Source: a virus. From it: a stretch of DNA of 28,749 bases. Within the stretch, counting starts at the first letter, position 1; each line of letters starts with the position of its first letter. A program made the translations under genes and the position numbers. Of the stretch, positions 6,696-14,844 are shown piece by piece. The DNA is taken from positions 1 through 28,749 of the IMG/VR virus record IMGVR_UViG_3300025695_000074. One strand, given 5' to 3'. The notes beneath the pieces were generated by a model. It saw only the letters and a list, made by a program, of their open reading frames with translations, was not told where the DNA came from and ran no database searches.

Positions 6696-8408
6696 ATGGG
6701 AGCATTATTAGAATCAGGTATGGTTGGTAACATCGGGTTAAAACACCTTAGAGTTATCAAAGAAGATACCATCAAAAAATGGGATGACTTAGGATTCCTA
6801 GAAGGTCTTAACGGACATCAAAAAGATAACATCGCTCAGTTATATGAAAACCAAGCGTCTTATTTAATAAACGAAGCAGCTGTTTCAGATGCATCAGGTT
6901 CTTTCGAAACTGTTGTTTTCCCAATCATTAGAAGAGTATTCTCTAAATTATTGGCAAACGATATCGTTTCTGTACAAGCTATGAACTTACCAATTGGTAA
7001 ATTATTCTACTTTGTACCTAAGATCCAAGATAGAAATAGTAATGATAATTCACATAACACACCTTACGGAATGCCAGGTAACACTGATGCATCTGACAAA
7101 GGATATGGTGGAAGAAATCTTTATGACCGTTTCTACGAAGGTGGAGATGAGGCAAACGAAGGTTTATTCGACTATTCAAAAGGTGAGTATGACGTTATCA
7201 CATTAGCTGATGTTAGTGGAGTAACTTTCGCAAACGGTACAGCTACAACAAGTGGTACTGTAGTAGCTTCAGGTGATACTGTAAGTTCAGTATTATTAGT
7301 AGCTAAAGGTTTCTCTAAAGCAGGACAAGGTAAAATTGTTGGACCTGTAGGTAACGAAATGGATACTGAAGAATTTTTAGCTTCTTTAGAAGTTAAAAGA
7401 GGTGGAGCATCATTACCATTTAACATTGTAACTCAGAAATACGGTAAAGGTATTGTTGAGTACGGATCTAAAGCAACAGGTATTACAGGAAAATTCCAAG
7501 ATATTTGTGACGAAGACGGATCAATTTACTTAAACATAGACATGCAAACTTACGGTTCTGCAGGTTTTGTTGATTTTGAAGCAAGTGCAGATGTAGAATC
7601 TAGTGATTTCACATTAACTTACAGACAATATGCATCTTTAGAATTTGAAGATTCTATCGGTGAGGTTTCTTTCGATTTAGATTCAGTTACTGTTTCTGTT
7701 ACAGAAAGAAAATTAAGAGCATCTTGGTCTCCTGAATTGGCTCAAGACGTTTCTGCTTTCCATAACATCGACGCTGAAGCTGAGTTAACTGCATTGTTAT
7801 CTGAGCAAATTGCTGCTGAGGTTGATAGAGAGATCTTAAGAGACTTAAGAAAAGGAGCAGCTTGGAACATCAAGTGGGACTATAATGAGTGGAAGTACGG
7901 TGGAACTAACGGTGACACTTTACAAGGGTACACTCAAAAGGATTGGAACCAAACGTTAATTACTAAAATTAACCAATTATCGGCTCAAATCCATAAAACT
8001 ACTTTAAGAGGTGGTGCTAACTGGATCGTTGTTTCTTCTGAAGTTTCAGCTGTATTCGATGACTTAGAGTACTTCCACGTATCTAACGCAGGTGCTGAAC
8101 AAGACCAATACAACATGGGTATTGAGAAAGTTGGTACATTAGCTGGTAGATATCAAGTATTTAGAGACCCTTACTTCCCTGCAGGTAAGATCTTAGTAGG
8201 ACATAAAGGAAAATCGTTATTAGATGCTGGTTATATCTACGCACCTTACGTACCTTTACAACTTACACCTACAATGTATAACCCATTCAATTTTACCCCA
8301 ATAAAGGGTATTATGACGAGATACGCTAAGAAAATGGTTAATAACCGTTACTTCGGTGTTATCAACGTAAGTGGATTACAAACATTCAGTTTAGACACTT
8401 TAAGATAA
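6696..8408 (+). CDS. 23: Major capsid protein (T4 gp23-like)
   Basis: This is the HK97-fold shell protein, 570 residues against 521 in T4. The N-terminal 60 residues form a helical delta-like region ending YENQASYLINEAAVSD. I58-N59-E60 followed by A61 fits the gp21 cleavage rule (L/I-x-E) and lies where T4 gp23 is cut after residue 65. The conserved block VVFPIIRRVFSKLLANDIVS with VQAMNLPIGKLFYF (about 73-107) aligns with the T4 sequence MVRRAIPNLIAFDICGVQPM and neighbours. The C-terminal part includes PYVPLQLTPTMYNPFNF with the following RYAKKMVNNRYFGVI, typical of gp23. Residues about 165-260 are Ala/Gly/Ser/Thr/Val-rich and may be a surface insertion. The leader (AACAATATTTTAAA) lacks a Shine-Dalgarno sequence although this should be the most highly expressed gene. 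A strong terminator follows. Confidence 0.95.
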   Translation: MGALLESGMVGNIGLKHLRVIKEDTIKKWDDLGFLEGLNGHQKDNIAQLYENQASYLINEAAVSDASGSFETVVFPIIRRVFSKLLANDIVSVQAMNLPIGKLFYFVPKIQDRNSNDNSHNTPYGMPGNTDASDKGYGGRNLYDRFYEGGDEANEGLFDYSKGEYDVITLADVSGVTFANGTATTSGTVVASGDTVSSVLLVAKGFSKAGQGKIVGPVGNEMDTEEFLASLEVKRGGASLPFNIVTQKYGKGIVEYGSKATGITGKFQDICDEDGSIYLNIDMQTYGSAGFVDFEASADVESSDFTLTYRQYASLEFEDSIGEVSFDLDSVTVSVTERKLRASWSPELAQDVSAFHNIDAEAELTALLSEQIAAEVDREILRDLRKGAAWNIKWDYNEWKYGGTNGDTLQGYTQKDWNQTLITKINQLSAQIHKTTLRGGANWIVVSSEVSAVFDDLEYFHVSNAGAEQDQYNMGIEKVGTLAGRYQVFRDPYFPAGKILVGHKGKSLLDAGYIYAPYVPLQLTPTMYNPFNFTPIKGIMTRYAKKMVNNRYFGVINVSGLQTFSLDTLR

Positions 8409-8433
8409 TAATCTTAAACCTTATAAACAAAAG

Positions 8434-8463
8434 AAACCCTCACTTTATTAGTGGGGGTTTTTT
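8434..8463 (+). terminator. Rho-independent terminator after the capsid gene
   Basis: An 11-bp stem (AAACCCTCACT with AGTGGGGGTTT, one G-T wobble), loop TTATT and a TTTTTT tract start 26 nt after the capsid stop. It ends the capsid operon. Confidence 0.88.
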
Positions 8464-8505
8464 AATGGAAAAAATTTAACAAAAAAATCATCTATAGTGG
8501 AAAAT

Positions 8506-8521
8506 ATTTGTTTATATTTGT
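8506..8521 (+). promoter_or_regulatory. Host-type promoter element with TATATTTG
   Basis: ATTTGTTTATATTTGT contains the Bacteroidota -7 type box TATATTTG (8513-8520). The identical 16-mer occurs on the - strand at 24196-24211, before the metabolic operon. No clear -33 TTG is seen here. It lies 26 nt before the 57-residue gene at 8547. Confidence 0.5.
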
Positions 8522-8546
8522 AATTATGAAATTATAATGGAAAAAA

Positions 8547-8720
8547 ATGTCAAAAACAATAACTAAAGAGGGGTCATTGTTCCTTGTTGGGGTGTCTTTA
8601 GACGAAAAAGAATTATTACATGAAATTGGTAGGATGGTATTAAATGGTGACGCCACAAACCTTAATCGTTTTTCAGATGATAAAGTTTGGTATCAGTGTA
8701 AAAGAAAACCATTAGTATAG
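8547..8720 (+). CDS. Small hypothetical protein, 57 residues
   Basis: A short reading frame encodes MSKTITKEGSLFLVGVSLDE at the N-terminus and ends CKRKPLV. The ATG at 8537 is out of frame and stops after nine codons, so 8547 is the likely start. It lies behind a host-type promoter and its stop TAG is one base from the deaminase ATG, which argues for a real, translationally coupled gene. Composition is normal for a small soluble alpha/beta protein, with a helix likely around DEKELLHEIGRMVLNG. No family is recognised. A link with the deaminase is suggested only by the spacing. Confidence 0.65.
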   Translation: MSKTITKEGSLFLVGVSLDEKELLHEIGRMVLNGDATNLNRFSDDKVWYQCKRKPLV

Positions 8721-8721
8721 T

Positions 8722-9162
8722 ATGGATTGGAAAGAATATTTTATAAACATTGCCGAACAAGTAAAGGAAAAATCAAAAGATAAAAGTACTAAGATCGGTA
8801 CCGTAATTGTTGGTAAAGATAAGGAGATACTTACTACTGGTTATAATTCTTTCCCTAGAGGTTTAGACGATAACAATAGTGGTAGACAAGAAAGACCTGA
8901 AAAGTATTTTTGGTTTGAACATTCTGAAAGGAATGCAATTTATAACGCGGCACGTATTGGTGTGTCTTTAAAAGGATCTACGGCTTATCTTACATCCGGA
9001 TTACCTTGTACGGATTGTGCAAGGGGTTTAATACAATCCGGTGTGGTTAAAGTTGTCTGTAAAGAGATTTGTACAACAAAGAATCACGATAAGTGGGTTG
9101 TACAACAAGAAAAATCTTTTTTAATGCTTACTGAGTGCGGGGTAACAGTAGAGTTTTATTAA
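8722..9162 (+). CDS. dCMP deaminase-like zinc cytidine deaminase family protein
   Basis: The 146-residue product has the zinc deaminase signature: H67-S68-E69 (HSERNAIYNAA, with the usual A replaced by S) as first ligand and proton-shuttling Glu, and P95-C96-T97-D98-C99 as the second ligand pair. The sequence IGTVIVGKDKEILTTGYNSF (25-44) with PRG after it is typical of the dCMP deaminase branch, which converts dCMP to dUMP, the substrate for thymidylate synthesis. With the dUTPase at 21527 it would feed dUMP for A+T-rich phage DNA. An extra segment GRQERPEKYFWFEHS before the active site is also common in phage members. Substrate (dCMP or another cytidine compound) is not certain. Its last 35 nt overlap the convergent gene at 9128. 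Confidence 0.87.
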   Translation: MDWKEYFINIAEQVKEKSKDKSTKIGTVIVGKDKEILTTGYNSFPRGLDDNNSGRQERPEKYFWFEHSERNAIYNAARIGVSLKGSTAYLTSGLPCTDCARGLIQSGVVKVVCKEICTTKNHDKWVVQQEKSFLMLTECGVTVEFY

Positions 9163-9430
9163 GTTTCTTAACTCTTACCTTTAAATCCCCACTACCTTTT
9201 ATTATTCTATGATATTCTCCTTCGGGTATTGTTAGAATTAATCCCTCATATATATTGATGGGTAATTTATCATCCATCTGAAATTTCCAATCACTATTAT
9301 GTAAGAAGGTAATTTCCCTATCCTCATTGTCGAAATGCCACTTTAATTCATTCTCTTCGGTATTCGATGGAAAAATCCTAATACTGTCTGTCTGTCTTAG
9401 TATTTCTCTAAAGGGTAGTTGTTTACTCAT
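9128..9430 (-). CDS. Small hypothetical protein, possibly cupin-like
   Basis: The 100-residue product is unrecognised by strong similarity. Alternating hydrophobic strands and the stretch YEGLILTIPEGEYHRIIKGS (about 61-80) followed by GDLKVRVKKL resemble the end of a small cupin or jelly-roll barrel, where IPxGxxH is a common turn. Only one His is present there, and no full metal site is seen. It is the last gene of the leftward series, begins 8 nt inside the preceding gene, and its end overlaps the deaminase gene on the opposite strand by 35 nt. Function is unknown; the cupin idea is an inference. Confidence 0.68.
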   Translation of the reverse strand: MSKQLPFREILRQTDSIRIFPSNTEENELKWHFDNEDREITFLHNSDWKFQMDDKLPINIYEGLILTIPEGEYHRIIKGSGDLKVRVKKLNKTLLLPRTQ

Positions 9431-9929
9431 TCTGTTTCAATTTTTGTGTTTCGTAATTTCTTATTATGTTTATAATATCCTTATAAAGGGACTTATCATT
9501 TATATAACTTTCTTTAAGTATTATATTGGTAACCTCAATTAATGCAACCCCACTTTCCCACTGATCAAAGTCGATACCTCTATCGTCTTCTTCGTATGAG
9601 ATAGTAGCGAACATCGTCAGACTTTCTTCTGTCATTTCAGCATTATCCATATCTAACTCACGATAACTATAAGACCCATCTTCATCTCTATCAGTTTGAC
9701 TATAACTATCCGCCTGAAAGTACTCTTTTTCAACCATGTCGGTGTGAGATATATATTTTTTACCCGACTCAAGATGGTACACGACAAATAGACCACTCAT
9801 AGTATTGTGACCAATTAAACCAAATAAGTCTTCGACGTCGTTTAATTCATCATCAACGAAGGATAAACCTTCAGACTCAGGATAGTCAGGTTCATCTGAC
9901 CAATATTCAAAAAGATTATATTTTTTCAT
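9423..9929 (-). CDS. Hypothetical acidic protein, 168 residues
   Basis: The product is very acidic, with many Asp, Glu, Tyr and Ser residues, beginning MKKYNLFEYWSDEPDYPESE. The middle (YSQTDRDEDGSYSYRELDMD, about 96-117 region) is Tyr/Asp-rich and the C-terminal part (VALIEVTNIILKESY onward) looks helical. No Cys, signal peptide or membrane segment is seen. It starts 1 nt after the stop of the 332-residue gene upstream and overlaps the 100-residue gene by 8 nt, so it belongs to the same leftward operon. No family is recognised. Confidence 0.72.
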   Translation of the reverse strand: MKKYNLFEYWSDEPDYPESEGLSFVDDELNDVEDLFGLIGHNTMSGLFVVYHLESGKKYISHTDMVEKEYFQADSYSQTDRDEDGSYSYRELDMDNAEMTEESLTMFATISYEEDDRGIDFDQWESGVALIEVTNIILKESYINDKSLYKDIINIIRNYETQKLKQNE

Positions 9930-9930
9930 A

Positions 9931-10929
9931 TTACCAAGGGTTTGATGATTTTAAACCTAATGCCTTTCTATAACGACTGATGTTACAACTCCAATATCCG
10001 GCTTTGGTTCTATCCTTTTTATCTTTACAGTTATGTCTTGCTCGGAAAGATTTTGCTGCAGATTTATTGTTATTCCTAACTTTTAAATTAGGGTCACCAA
10101 AACTAACCTTTATTACATTACCTTTTTTGTTCTTTACATAAACACTAAATTTCTTAGGTCCACCAGACGTTCTAAAAGGTTTATTTAATTTAACATTTCG
10201 TCCACGGTATTTTGCCTCAACTAAATACTCTTCACTATCCTCAATAAATGGTATATCTAAATACACTTCCGTATTTTCATACATACCCGTTTTACCGATG
10301 TCTGTTTTAATTAAGTCAAAATCAACTCCGGTGACATCTAAGACATTATTCTCATTTAAATGACGTACTTCATTGTAAATATCAAAAAACTCTTTAGAAT
10401 AAACCCTATATATGTTCTCAACGATAGGGATCCTATTTTCTAAATGATATTTTAGACCCTCACTTAAGTTTGTTAAATTTTCGTTTATGTTTTTTAATGT
10501 TGGGTGGGTAATTACTAATGATTTTTGTTGTAAGTCATTAATCACCATAGAGACAATAGTACCTTCGTCGTATTTTGCGTAATTAGGTTTTCTACCTTTA
10601 CCACTTGACTTATCTTTATTTTCTTTACGTCTTTTCTGTTGTGTCATAGATTTCTTTTCTTTCTTACTATATGAACCAGCAGTCTTAGGTGTCTCTTTAG
10701 ACACTTTATTGGCCGGCCTACACTTAGGGTAACCTTTCCTGTCTTTATCCCCGTCAGCGTCTTTACGACCACAAGGGGGGTGTTTACCGTCAATCTTACG
10801 AGACACATCCACCCACTTCTCTTTAAACCATCGTGAGAGATCTTCTTTAATAATTTCACCACTCTCTAAAGACTCATTAACGTAGTCCATATCCTCTTTA
10901 GAAATGATAATTTTAGTTTTATTTACCAT
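9931..10929 (-). CDS. Multi-module phage protein with Cys-rich head-type motifs
   Basis: This 332-residue protein combines two small modules that recur in phage structural proteins. The N-terminal one has WVDVSRKIDGKHPPCGRKDA followed by KGYPKCRPA (about 39-76), then a strongly basic tract (SKKEKKSMTQQKRRKENKDK, about 88-107). The C-terminal one has VSFGDPNLKVRNNNKSAAKS followed by FRARHNCKDKKDRTKAGYWS and Cys (about 275-315), a block that I recognise from many phage head-associated proteins but whose role is unknown to me. Cys and His in both modules could bind zinc. The middle (about 125-265) is ordinary alpha/beta. A late-type motif lies 17 nt before the ATG. It is probably an internal or assembly protein; the basic tract would suit DNA contact. 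Confidence 0.78.
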   Translation of the reverse strand: MVNKTKIIISKEDMDYVNESLESGEIIKEDLSRWFKEKWVDVSRKIDGKHPPCGRKDADGDKDRKGYPKCRPANKVSKETPKTAGSYSKKEKKSMTQQKRRKENKDKSSGKGRKPNYAKYDEGTIVSMVINDLQQKSLVITHPTLKNINENLTNLSEGLKYHLENRIPIVENIYRVYSKEFFDIYNEVRHLNENNVLDVTGVDFDLIKTDIGKTGMYENTEVYLDIPFIEDSEEYLVEAKYRGRNVKLNKPFRTSGGPKKFSVYVKNKKGNVIKVSFGDPNLKVRNNNKSAAKSFRARHNCKDKKDRTKAGYWSCNISRYRKALGLKSSNPW

Positions 10930-10944
10930 TATTTAAATTTATTA

Positions 10945-11430
10945 TTAATAAATATTTGGGTTTATAAGTTTTATAAAGTTTTTCCATGTATCGTAATCAT
11001 TCTCGTTTCTCCCGATATTAGCACTATAAGAACTTAAAACAATATTTCCTTTTATATATCCAAGTTTGTTATTAATCCTATCTAACGAAGGTTGTTGAGG
11101 GTGTTTTTTTTCTGTGGATGGAATTAGGTCAACACCGAACCAATAACATTTACCACCCTGTTTATCAAAAAGATAATCAATATATTCACAATCAATGTCA
11201 ATTTCACCTTTTCTATGTTTACAATCATTTATTAAGGTGTTTTGCCATAATCTAACTCTACGTTCTTTTTGTTTTTTAGATTCTAATTCCCTATATTTAA
11301 GGTCTTTTCTTTTTTTACGTTTATATTCTCTTGTAATCTCTAAATGACACATTTTACATGTGGCTGATCTATTAGGTCTGTAAAAATCCGAATTATTTTT
11401 TGTGTCACCACATTTATTACATTTTTTCAT
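10945..11430 (-). CDS. HNH endonuclease (free-standing)
   Basis: The 161-residue product has an N-terminal zinc-ribbon-like part with C4-x2-C7 and C25-x2-C28 (KCNKCGDTKNNSDFYRP, TCKMCH), a basic linker, and a C-terminal HNH nuclease with GGKCYWFGVDLI, HPQQPSLDRINNKLGYIKGN and IVLSSYSANIGRNEN. This is the common phage type that acts as a homing endonuclease, cutting a related genome and spreading by repair. It sits alone between two probable virion genes with 57 nt before it and its stop overlapping the promoter motif of the next gene, as expected for an insertion between cassettes. It has its own upstream late-type motif. Catalysis is not certain from sequence alone, but all signature blocks are present. 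Confidence 0.88.
   Translation of the reverse strand: MKKCNKCGDTKNNSDFYRPNRSATCKMCHLEITREYKRKKRKDLKYRELESKKQKERRVRLWQNTLINDCKHRKGEIDIDCEYIDYLFDKQGGKCYWFGVDLIPSTEKKHPQQPSLDRINNKLGYIKGNIVLSSYSANIGRNENDYDTWKNFIKLINPNIY
10947..10954 (-). promoter_or_regulatory. Candidate late promoter motif TATTTATT
   Basis: On the - strand the context is AAATATTTATTAATAATAAA; it ends 17 nt before the ATG at 10929 and touches the stop codon of the HNH gene. Confidence 0.45.
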
Positions 11431-11450
11431 ATTTGTTATGTTTAACCATT

Positions 11451-11458
11451 TATAAATA
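11451..11458 (-). promoter_or_regulatory. Candidate late promoter motif TATTTATA before HNH gene
   Basis: The - strand reads TATTATTTATAAATGG, ending 20 nt before the HNH ATG in the 57-nt gap between genes. Confidence 0.45.
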
Positions 11459-11487
11459 ATAGGATAAACATAAATACATAAAAATCC

Positions 11488-11919
11488 CTATTTATTTTTT
11501 TTCCATTTACCCCCTTTAGATTTATATCGTTTTGCCGCCGCACCATTACAATATGCACTAGGACAGACATCATACCTCGATTTAGCCCAAGCCAAAGACG
11601 AAGCCCACAATTTAGGGTTAGTCGGTTTATTTTTAGTTTCGTCTATGTGGGTTTCTTCTGATAAGTTACCGATTTCTTCGGTTTTATTCATAAAGAAATC
11701 CATAACCTGATCAACATTTTCCTTTGCAACTGTAATATGATCATCTGCCCAATCATGACCATTTTGTAGAATATCTTCAATTACCATGGGATCTAACTCT
11801 AAAAGGATTTCACATTGTCTTTGTATCTGTTTTAGATTACTAAAAAACATGTAATTTTCGGTTCTCTTACCGGATTTAAGGGTGTCTAATTCCCTTTTAA
11901 TAATTTCATTTAAGTCCAT
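11488..11919 (-). CDS. Small head-type protein with C-terminal KRYKSKGGKWKK module
   Basis: The 143-residue protein has a helical N-terminal part (about 1-90; LKQIQRQCEILLELDPMVIE) and a C-terminal module NPKLWASSLAWAKSRYDVCP followed by SAYCNGAAAKRYKSKGGKWK (about 101-140). The latter is a recurrent phage module, often written P-x-LW...AK...F/Y-DV-PSAYANG-AAK-YK-GG-WK, found alone or fused to capsid-associated proteins; its exact job is unknown to me. It lies 17 nt after the stop of the upstream 457-residue virion-type gene and before the HNH insertion. I infer a minor head or DNA-binding role from the basic end, with low certainty. Confidence 0.75.
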   Translation of the reverse strand: MDLNEIIKRELDTLKSGKRTENYMFFSNLKQIQRQCEILLELDPMVIEDILQNGHDWADDHITVAKENVDQVMDFFMNKTEEIGNLSEETHIDETKNKPTNPKLWASSLAWAKSRYDVCPSAYCNGAAAKRYKSKGGKWKKNK

Positions 11920-11936
11920 ATTAATATATATATATT

Positions 11937-13310
11937 TTATTTTTCTGAAATAATTTCAAATTTTATCTCATTAGGATAAGTTATTTCTTCATTATGTTTG
12001 GTACCCTTTATTTCCATGAAATATTCCCTAGGAATTAAATTATTTGTATCTAACATAAAACTATTCTCGTTTGTAACATCTAAGTGAGTCCAATCAAAAA
12101 CATTAACGTTCGTGTTACCCTCTTTTATATACATTCTGTAATATACTTCATCAAATAACTCTACGGTTGATTTTGAGATAGTTTTAAACATAACAGTAAC
12201 TTTTTTAATGTCACCCGTCTTTATTTTCTCGTTTTGTTTTATACCACTGTATTGTACAACGTATTTATTTACTTCCTTTTTGTTCTCACCTATTGAAAAT
12301 TTAGACGAATATGGTTTAGGTACAAATTTTTGTGTAATGTCGGGAAATGAGTTATTTTCTACAGAAATTCCCTTCCACACATCATAAAAGAAACGTTTTC
12401 CGTCACATAGTAATCCGTCAATACCAAAACTAACTTTGTAAACACCCTTTCTAACCTTATTAACATTTAATCCTGTTAATCCGTCAATTGGTGACTTTGT
12501 GGGGTCTAATATGTCTACTGTGGGTAGATTATCTAAGTCAAAGAAGTTTGTATCTTTATTAACGTATAAATATAGATTCTGAGTTGTCTTCTCAATAAAG
12601 TTATCTCGATCATCTACAATCCTATCTTCAAAAACGGTCTCAATAAATGGTTCAAAGAATGTTTGGGTATATTTTGTAAAGAATGCAACCGATTGGTCAA
12701 CCTCCGCATTAATATCTTCGTATAGTGGTTCAAATGCGACACCTAAACCATGGTTAACGGTATCACCATTTAAAACAGAATTTACGTAAGTGGTAATGTC
12801 AACACTTAAGTTCTCATTCCCATTATCGAATCTTTGTTGACCAACAATTGTTGGGTTGTTAGAATACACACCGTCAGAGTCCCAAGAATCTAAGGTTGTT
12901 CTCATAAACCAATTAGATGGTCTAACATCAAACGTGTTGTTACCTGTAGAGTAGTCGTACCCTGAATCTTCATAGTCGAAACCAATACCTTCGTCCCAAT
13001 ACTGTGGTACCTCAAAAATAATTAAATTAAATGATGTTGTTCTCTCTCTTCCAGAACCCTTTTTGGCTCCCAAAAACGACTCACTACCGAAAACGGTATT
13101 TGTCATATTAAGAGTGTGTGTTGTGTTCCCATCTAACACATATTCCCCATTATCAATTTTTTCCTTTAATGGATCTAAATCGACTTTAAATATAAATTTT
13201 GAGAAACCTGAACCATAGAAGATTTCGGTCGTGGGATTTTTAGAGGTATTAACCTTCTTACCCTTTAATAGGGTATTGTTCTTTTCGAAATAAGTACGAT
13301 AGTATGACAT
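11937..13310 (-). CDS. Probable beta-rich virion protein (DNRLRE-like N-terminal region)
   Basis: The 457-residue product is dominated by Thr, Asn, Asp, Phe and Tyr with many short strand-like segments. The first half (about 35-240) resembles a jelly-roll domain of the DNRLRE type: an early KFIFKVDLDPLKEKI strand, LNMTNTVFGSESF, then SVDITTYVNSVLNGDTVNHG and VAFFTKYTQTFFEPFIETVF. The second half has repeated beta-sandwich-like parts (KVRKGVYKVSFGIDG, KKVTVMFKTISKSTVELFDE). It follows the baseplate-type OB-fold gene behind its own late-type motif, so a baseplate, tail or fibre attachment role is likely. I do not recognise a named orthologue. No signal peptide is present. Confidence 0.75.
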   Translation of the reverse strand: MSYYRTYFEKNNTLLKGKKVNTSKNPTTEIFYGSGFSKFIFKVDLDPLKEKIDNGEYVLDGNTTHTLNMTNTVFGSESFLGAKKGSGRERTTSFNLIIFEVPQYWDEGIGFDYEDSGYDYSTGNNTFDVRPSNWFMRTTLDSWDSDGVYSNNPTIVGQQRFDNGNENLSVDITTYVNSVLNGDTVNHGLGVAFEPLYEDINAEVDQSVAFFTKYTQTFFEPFIETVFEDRIVDDRDNFIEKTTQNLYLYVNKDTNFFDLDNLPTVDILDPTKSPIDGLTGLNVNKVRKGVYKVSFGIDGLLCDGKRFFYDVWKGISVENNSFPDITQKFVPKPYSSKFSIGENKKEVNKYVVQYSGIKQNEKIKTGDIKKVTVMFKTISKSTVELFDEVYYRMYIKEGNTNVNVFDWTHLDVTNENSFMLDTNNLIPREYFMEIKGTKHNEEITYPNEIKFEIISEK

Positions 13311-13329
13311 TATAAGTTTAGTTTATTCT

Positions 13330-13337
13330 TATAAATA
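13330..13337 (-). promoter_or_regulatory. Candidate late promoter motif TATTTATA
   Basis: On the - strand the context is TGATATTTATAAGAATAAAC, ending 19 nt before the ATG at 13310 and lying in the 31-nt gap between two virion-type genes. Confidence 0.52.
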
Positions 13338-13341
13338 TCAC

Positions 13342-14844
13342 TTAGTTTATTCTTATCGACTTATTTAGTATGTCATTTTCTAATGTTTTTCTAAGTTCCA
13401 TTAGTTTATCCCAATCGGGGTACCCATTTTTAACCATGGGTTTTGTGGGATTGTGTGCATGACCGGCGATAACTCTTGTTAATATATCCAAATATTCTAA
13501 AAGTGTTTCACCCCTTACAGTCGCGTATGTATTTGGTTCTATCCTCGTAAGTAGATCTTCTTGTGTGTATTCGTATTTATCTAACTTATCAAATGGCACT
13601 TTTTTAGTGCCCGAAGTATTAGTGTCGGGAGATATGAAATAAATCTTATCTGAAGAAATCGTCCCAAAAGACTGTTCGACGTTAGAAGAAACGGTTCTTA
13701 ATACCTTTGTTTTTTTCTCAACTTCTTTTGGTTTGGGGGTTGGCTCATTAATGTTATAAATTAAACCCGACCCTAAGTTGACGTGTTTAACACATCCGGG
13801 GGTTATTCTTGATAAAAACTCTTTATCGGTTATTGTATATATTGGTCTAAAATAGAATGGGTGTAAGTTTATTTTTGGTAGTCTACCGTCAAACTTTTTA
13901 ATACCCTCAGAATTCATTTCACAAATAGTGTTACGTATAGTTGAAAACGCTAGTTCATAACTACTAACCGTTTGTGTAAAAGTGGGTGTTGTGGATGTAC
14001 CATCCGTATTAACCAACTTTACTTTGTCTGAATACCCAATAGATAAGTTTTGTGCTGTTGAATTATTAAAAACCCTTGTATTGAATGTGTCCCCATAAAT
14101 ATTCTTTACTTCATACACGTACCAACTAATTGTGTAGGATGGTTGATTAGTCTGTGTGGTGTTTAGTGAATACTCCACCACATAATTTAATTTCTTACTA
14201 GGTATTGTTATCTCTTTAGAGATAACGTCTTTATATTCTTGAGTTGTACCGAATTTTTTTAATGAGATTACCGATTTTTTCTCAGAAGAGATTGGGTAAC
14301 TAACTATTTCGGCCCTTTCTTTATCACTAGCACCCTCTTTAGTTTTTAATTTACCTCCTCTTAATGTGACACCGTTCTCACTAAAAATAATATCAGAACC
14401 ATATGGTCCATATATTACATAATCACTTAATTTACCTATAGACCCCTCAGATTTATTTTTCTTTAAGTAGTTACCGTTATTATCAAAAATGTTATTCATT
14501 TTTTTAACGTTACCTCCGTACGTGGTATCCTCTATCTGTCTAACGTTAACCTGACTTTGATAGTCATGAACCGTTGTGAAAGGACCGGCAATATACTCCT
14601 TATTAATTAATTTATTTTCTGGGTCGTACGTAATTAATTTTACTGTTTGACCAACATTAGGTATATAATTTATGTTTGTTGGTAGAAATGGTAATGTTAC
14701 AAAGGGGTCATTCTCGTCCCATGGTTCATAGTCTATTGATCTTTCTATTGCACTCGAAGGTGACGACCTCTTAACTCGTACTCTACCTATACCCTTTGGG
14801 TCTAAGTTATCATCAACAATTGCTAACTCAATAATACTACTCAT
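13342..14844 (-). CDS. Baseplate hub/spike protein with gp5-type OB-fold N-terminus
   Basis: The first ~110 residues carry the OB-fold pattern of T4 gp5 and gpV-like spike proteins: IIELAIVDDNLDPKGIGRVR (4-23), DPFVTLPFLPTNINYIPNVG (46-65) and TVKLITYDPENK. This domain normally joins the central spike to the hub that closes the tail tube. The rest (about 130-470) is beta-rich and Thr/Ser/Asn-rich with no visible lysozyme block, so unlike T4 gp5 it seems to lack the cell wall hydrolase. A C-terminal GHAHNPTKPMVKNGYPDWDK segment (about 466-485) is a turn commonly seen near the end of such baseplate proteins. Its ATG overlaps the stop of the 66-residue gene by one base. Confidence 0.78.
   Translation of the reverse strand: MSSIIELAIVDDNLDPKGIGRVRVKRSSPSSAIERSIDYEPWDENDPFVTLPFLPTNINYIPNVGQTVKLITYDPENKLINKEYIAGPFTTVHDYQSQVNVRQIEDTTYGGNVKKMNNIFDNNGNYLKKNKSEGSIGKLSDYVIYGPYGSDIIFSENGVTLRGGKLKTKEGASDKERAEIVSYPISSEKKSVISLKKFGTTQEYKDVISKEITIPSKKLNYVVEYSLNTTQTNQPSYTISWYVYEVKNIYGDTFNTRVFNNSTAQNLSIGYSDKVKLVNTDGTSTTPTFTQTVSSYELAFSTIRNTICEMNSEGIKKFDGRLPKINLHPFYFRPIYTITDKEFLSRITPGCVKHVNLGSGLIYNINEPTPKPKEVEKKTKVLRTVSSNVEQSFGTISSDKIYFISPDTNTSGTKKVPFDKLDKYEYTQEDLLTRIEPNTYATVRGETLLEYLDILTRVIAGHAHNPTKPMVKNGYPDWDKLMELRKTLENDILNKSIRIN

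Noticed and set aside
12565-12572. A - strand TATTTATA inside the 457-residue gene, and others at 28147-28154 and 25908-25915.
   Set aside because: They lie deep within coding sequence with no suitably spaced gene start, and A/T-only 8-mers are expected by chance in such DNA.
14207-14226. Perfect 8-bp hairpin GTTATCTC-TTTA-GAGATAAC.
   Set aside because: It is inside the OB-fold baseplate gene with no T tract, so it is not a terminator and is probably a chance palindrome.
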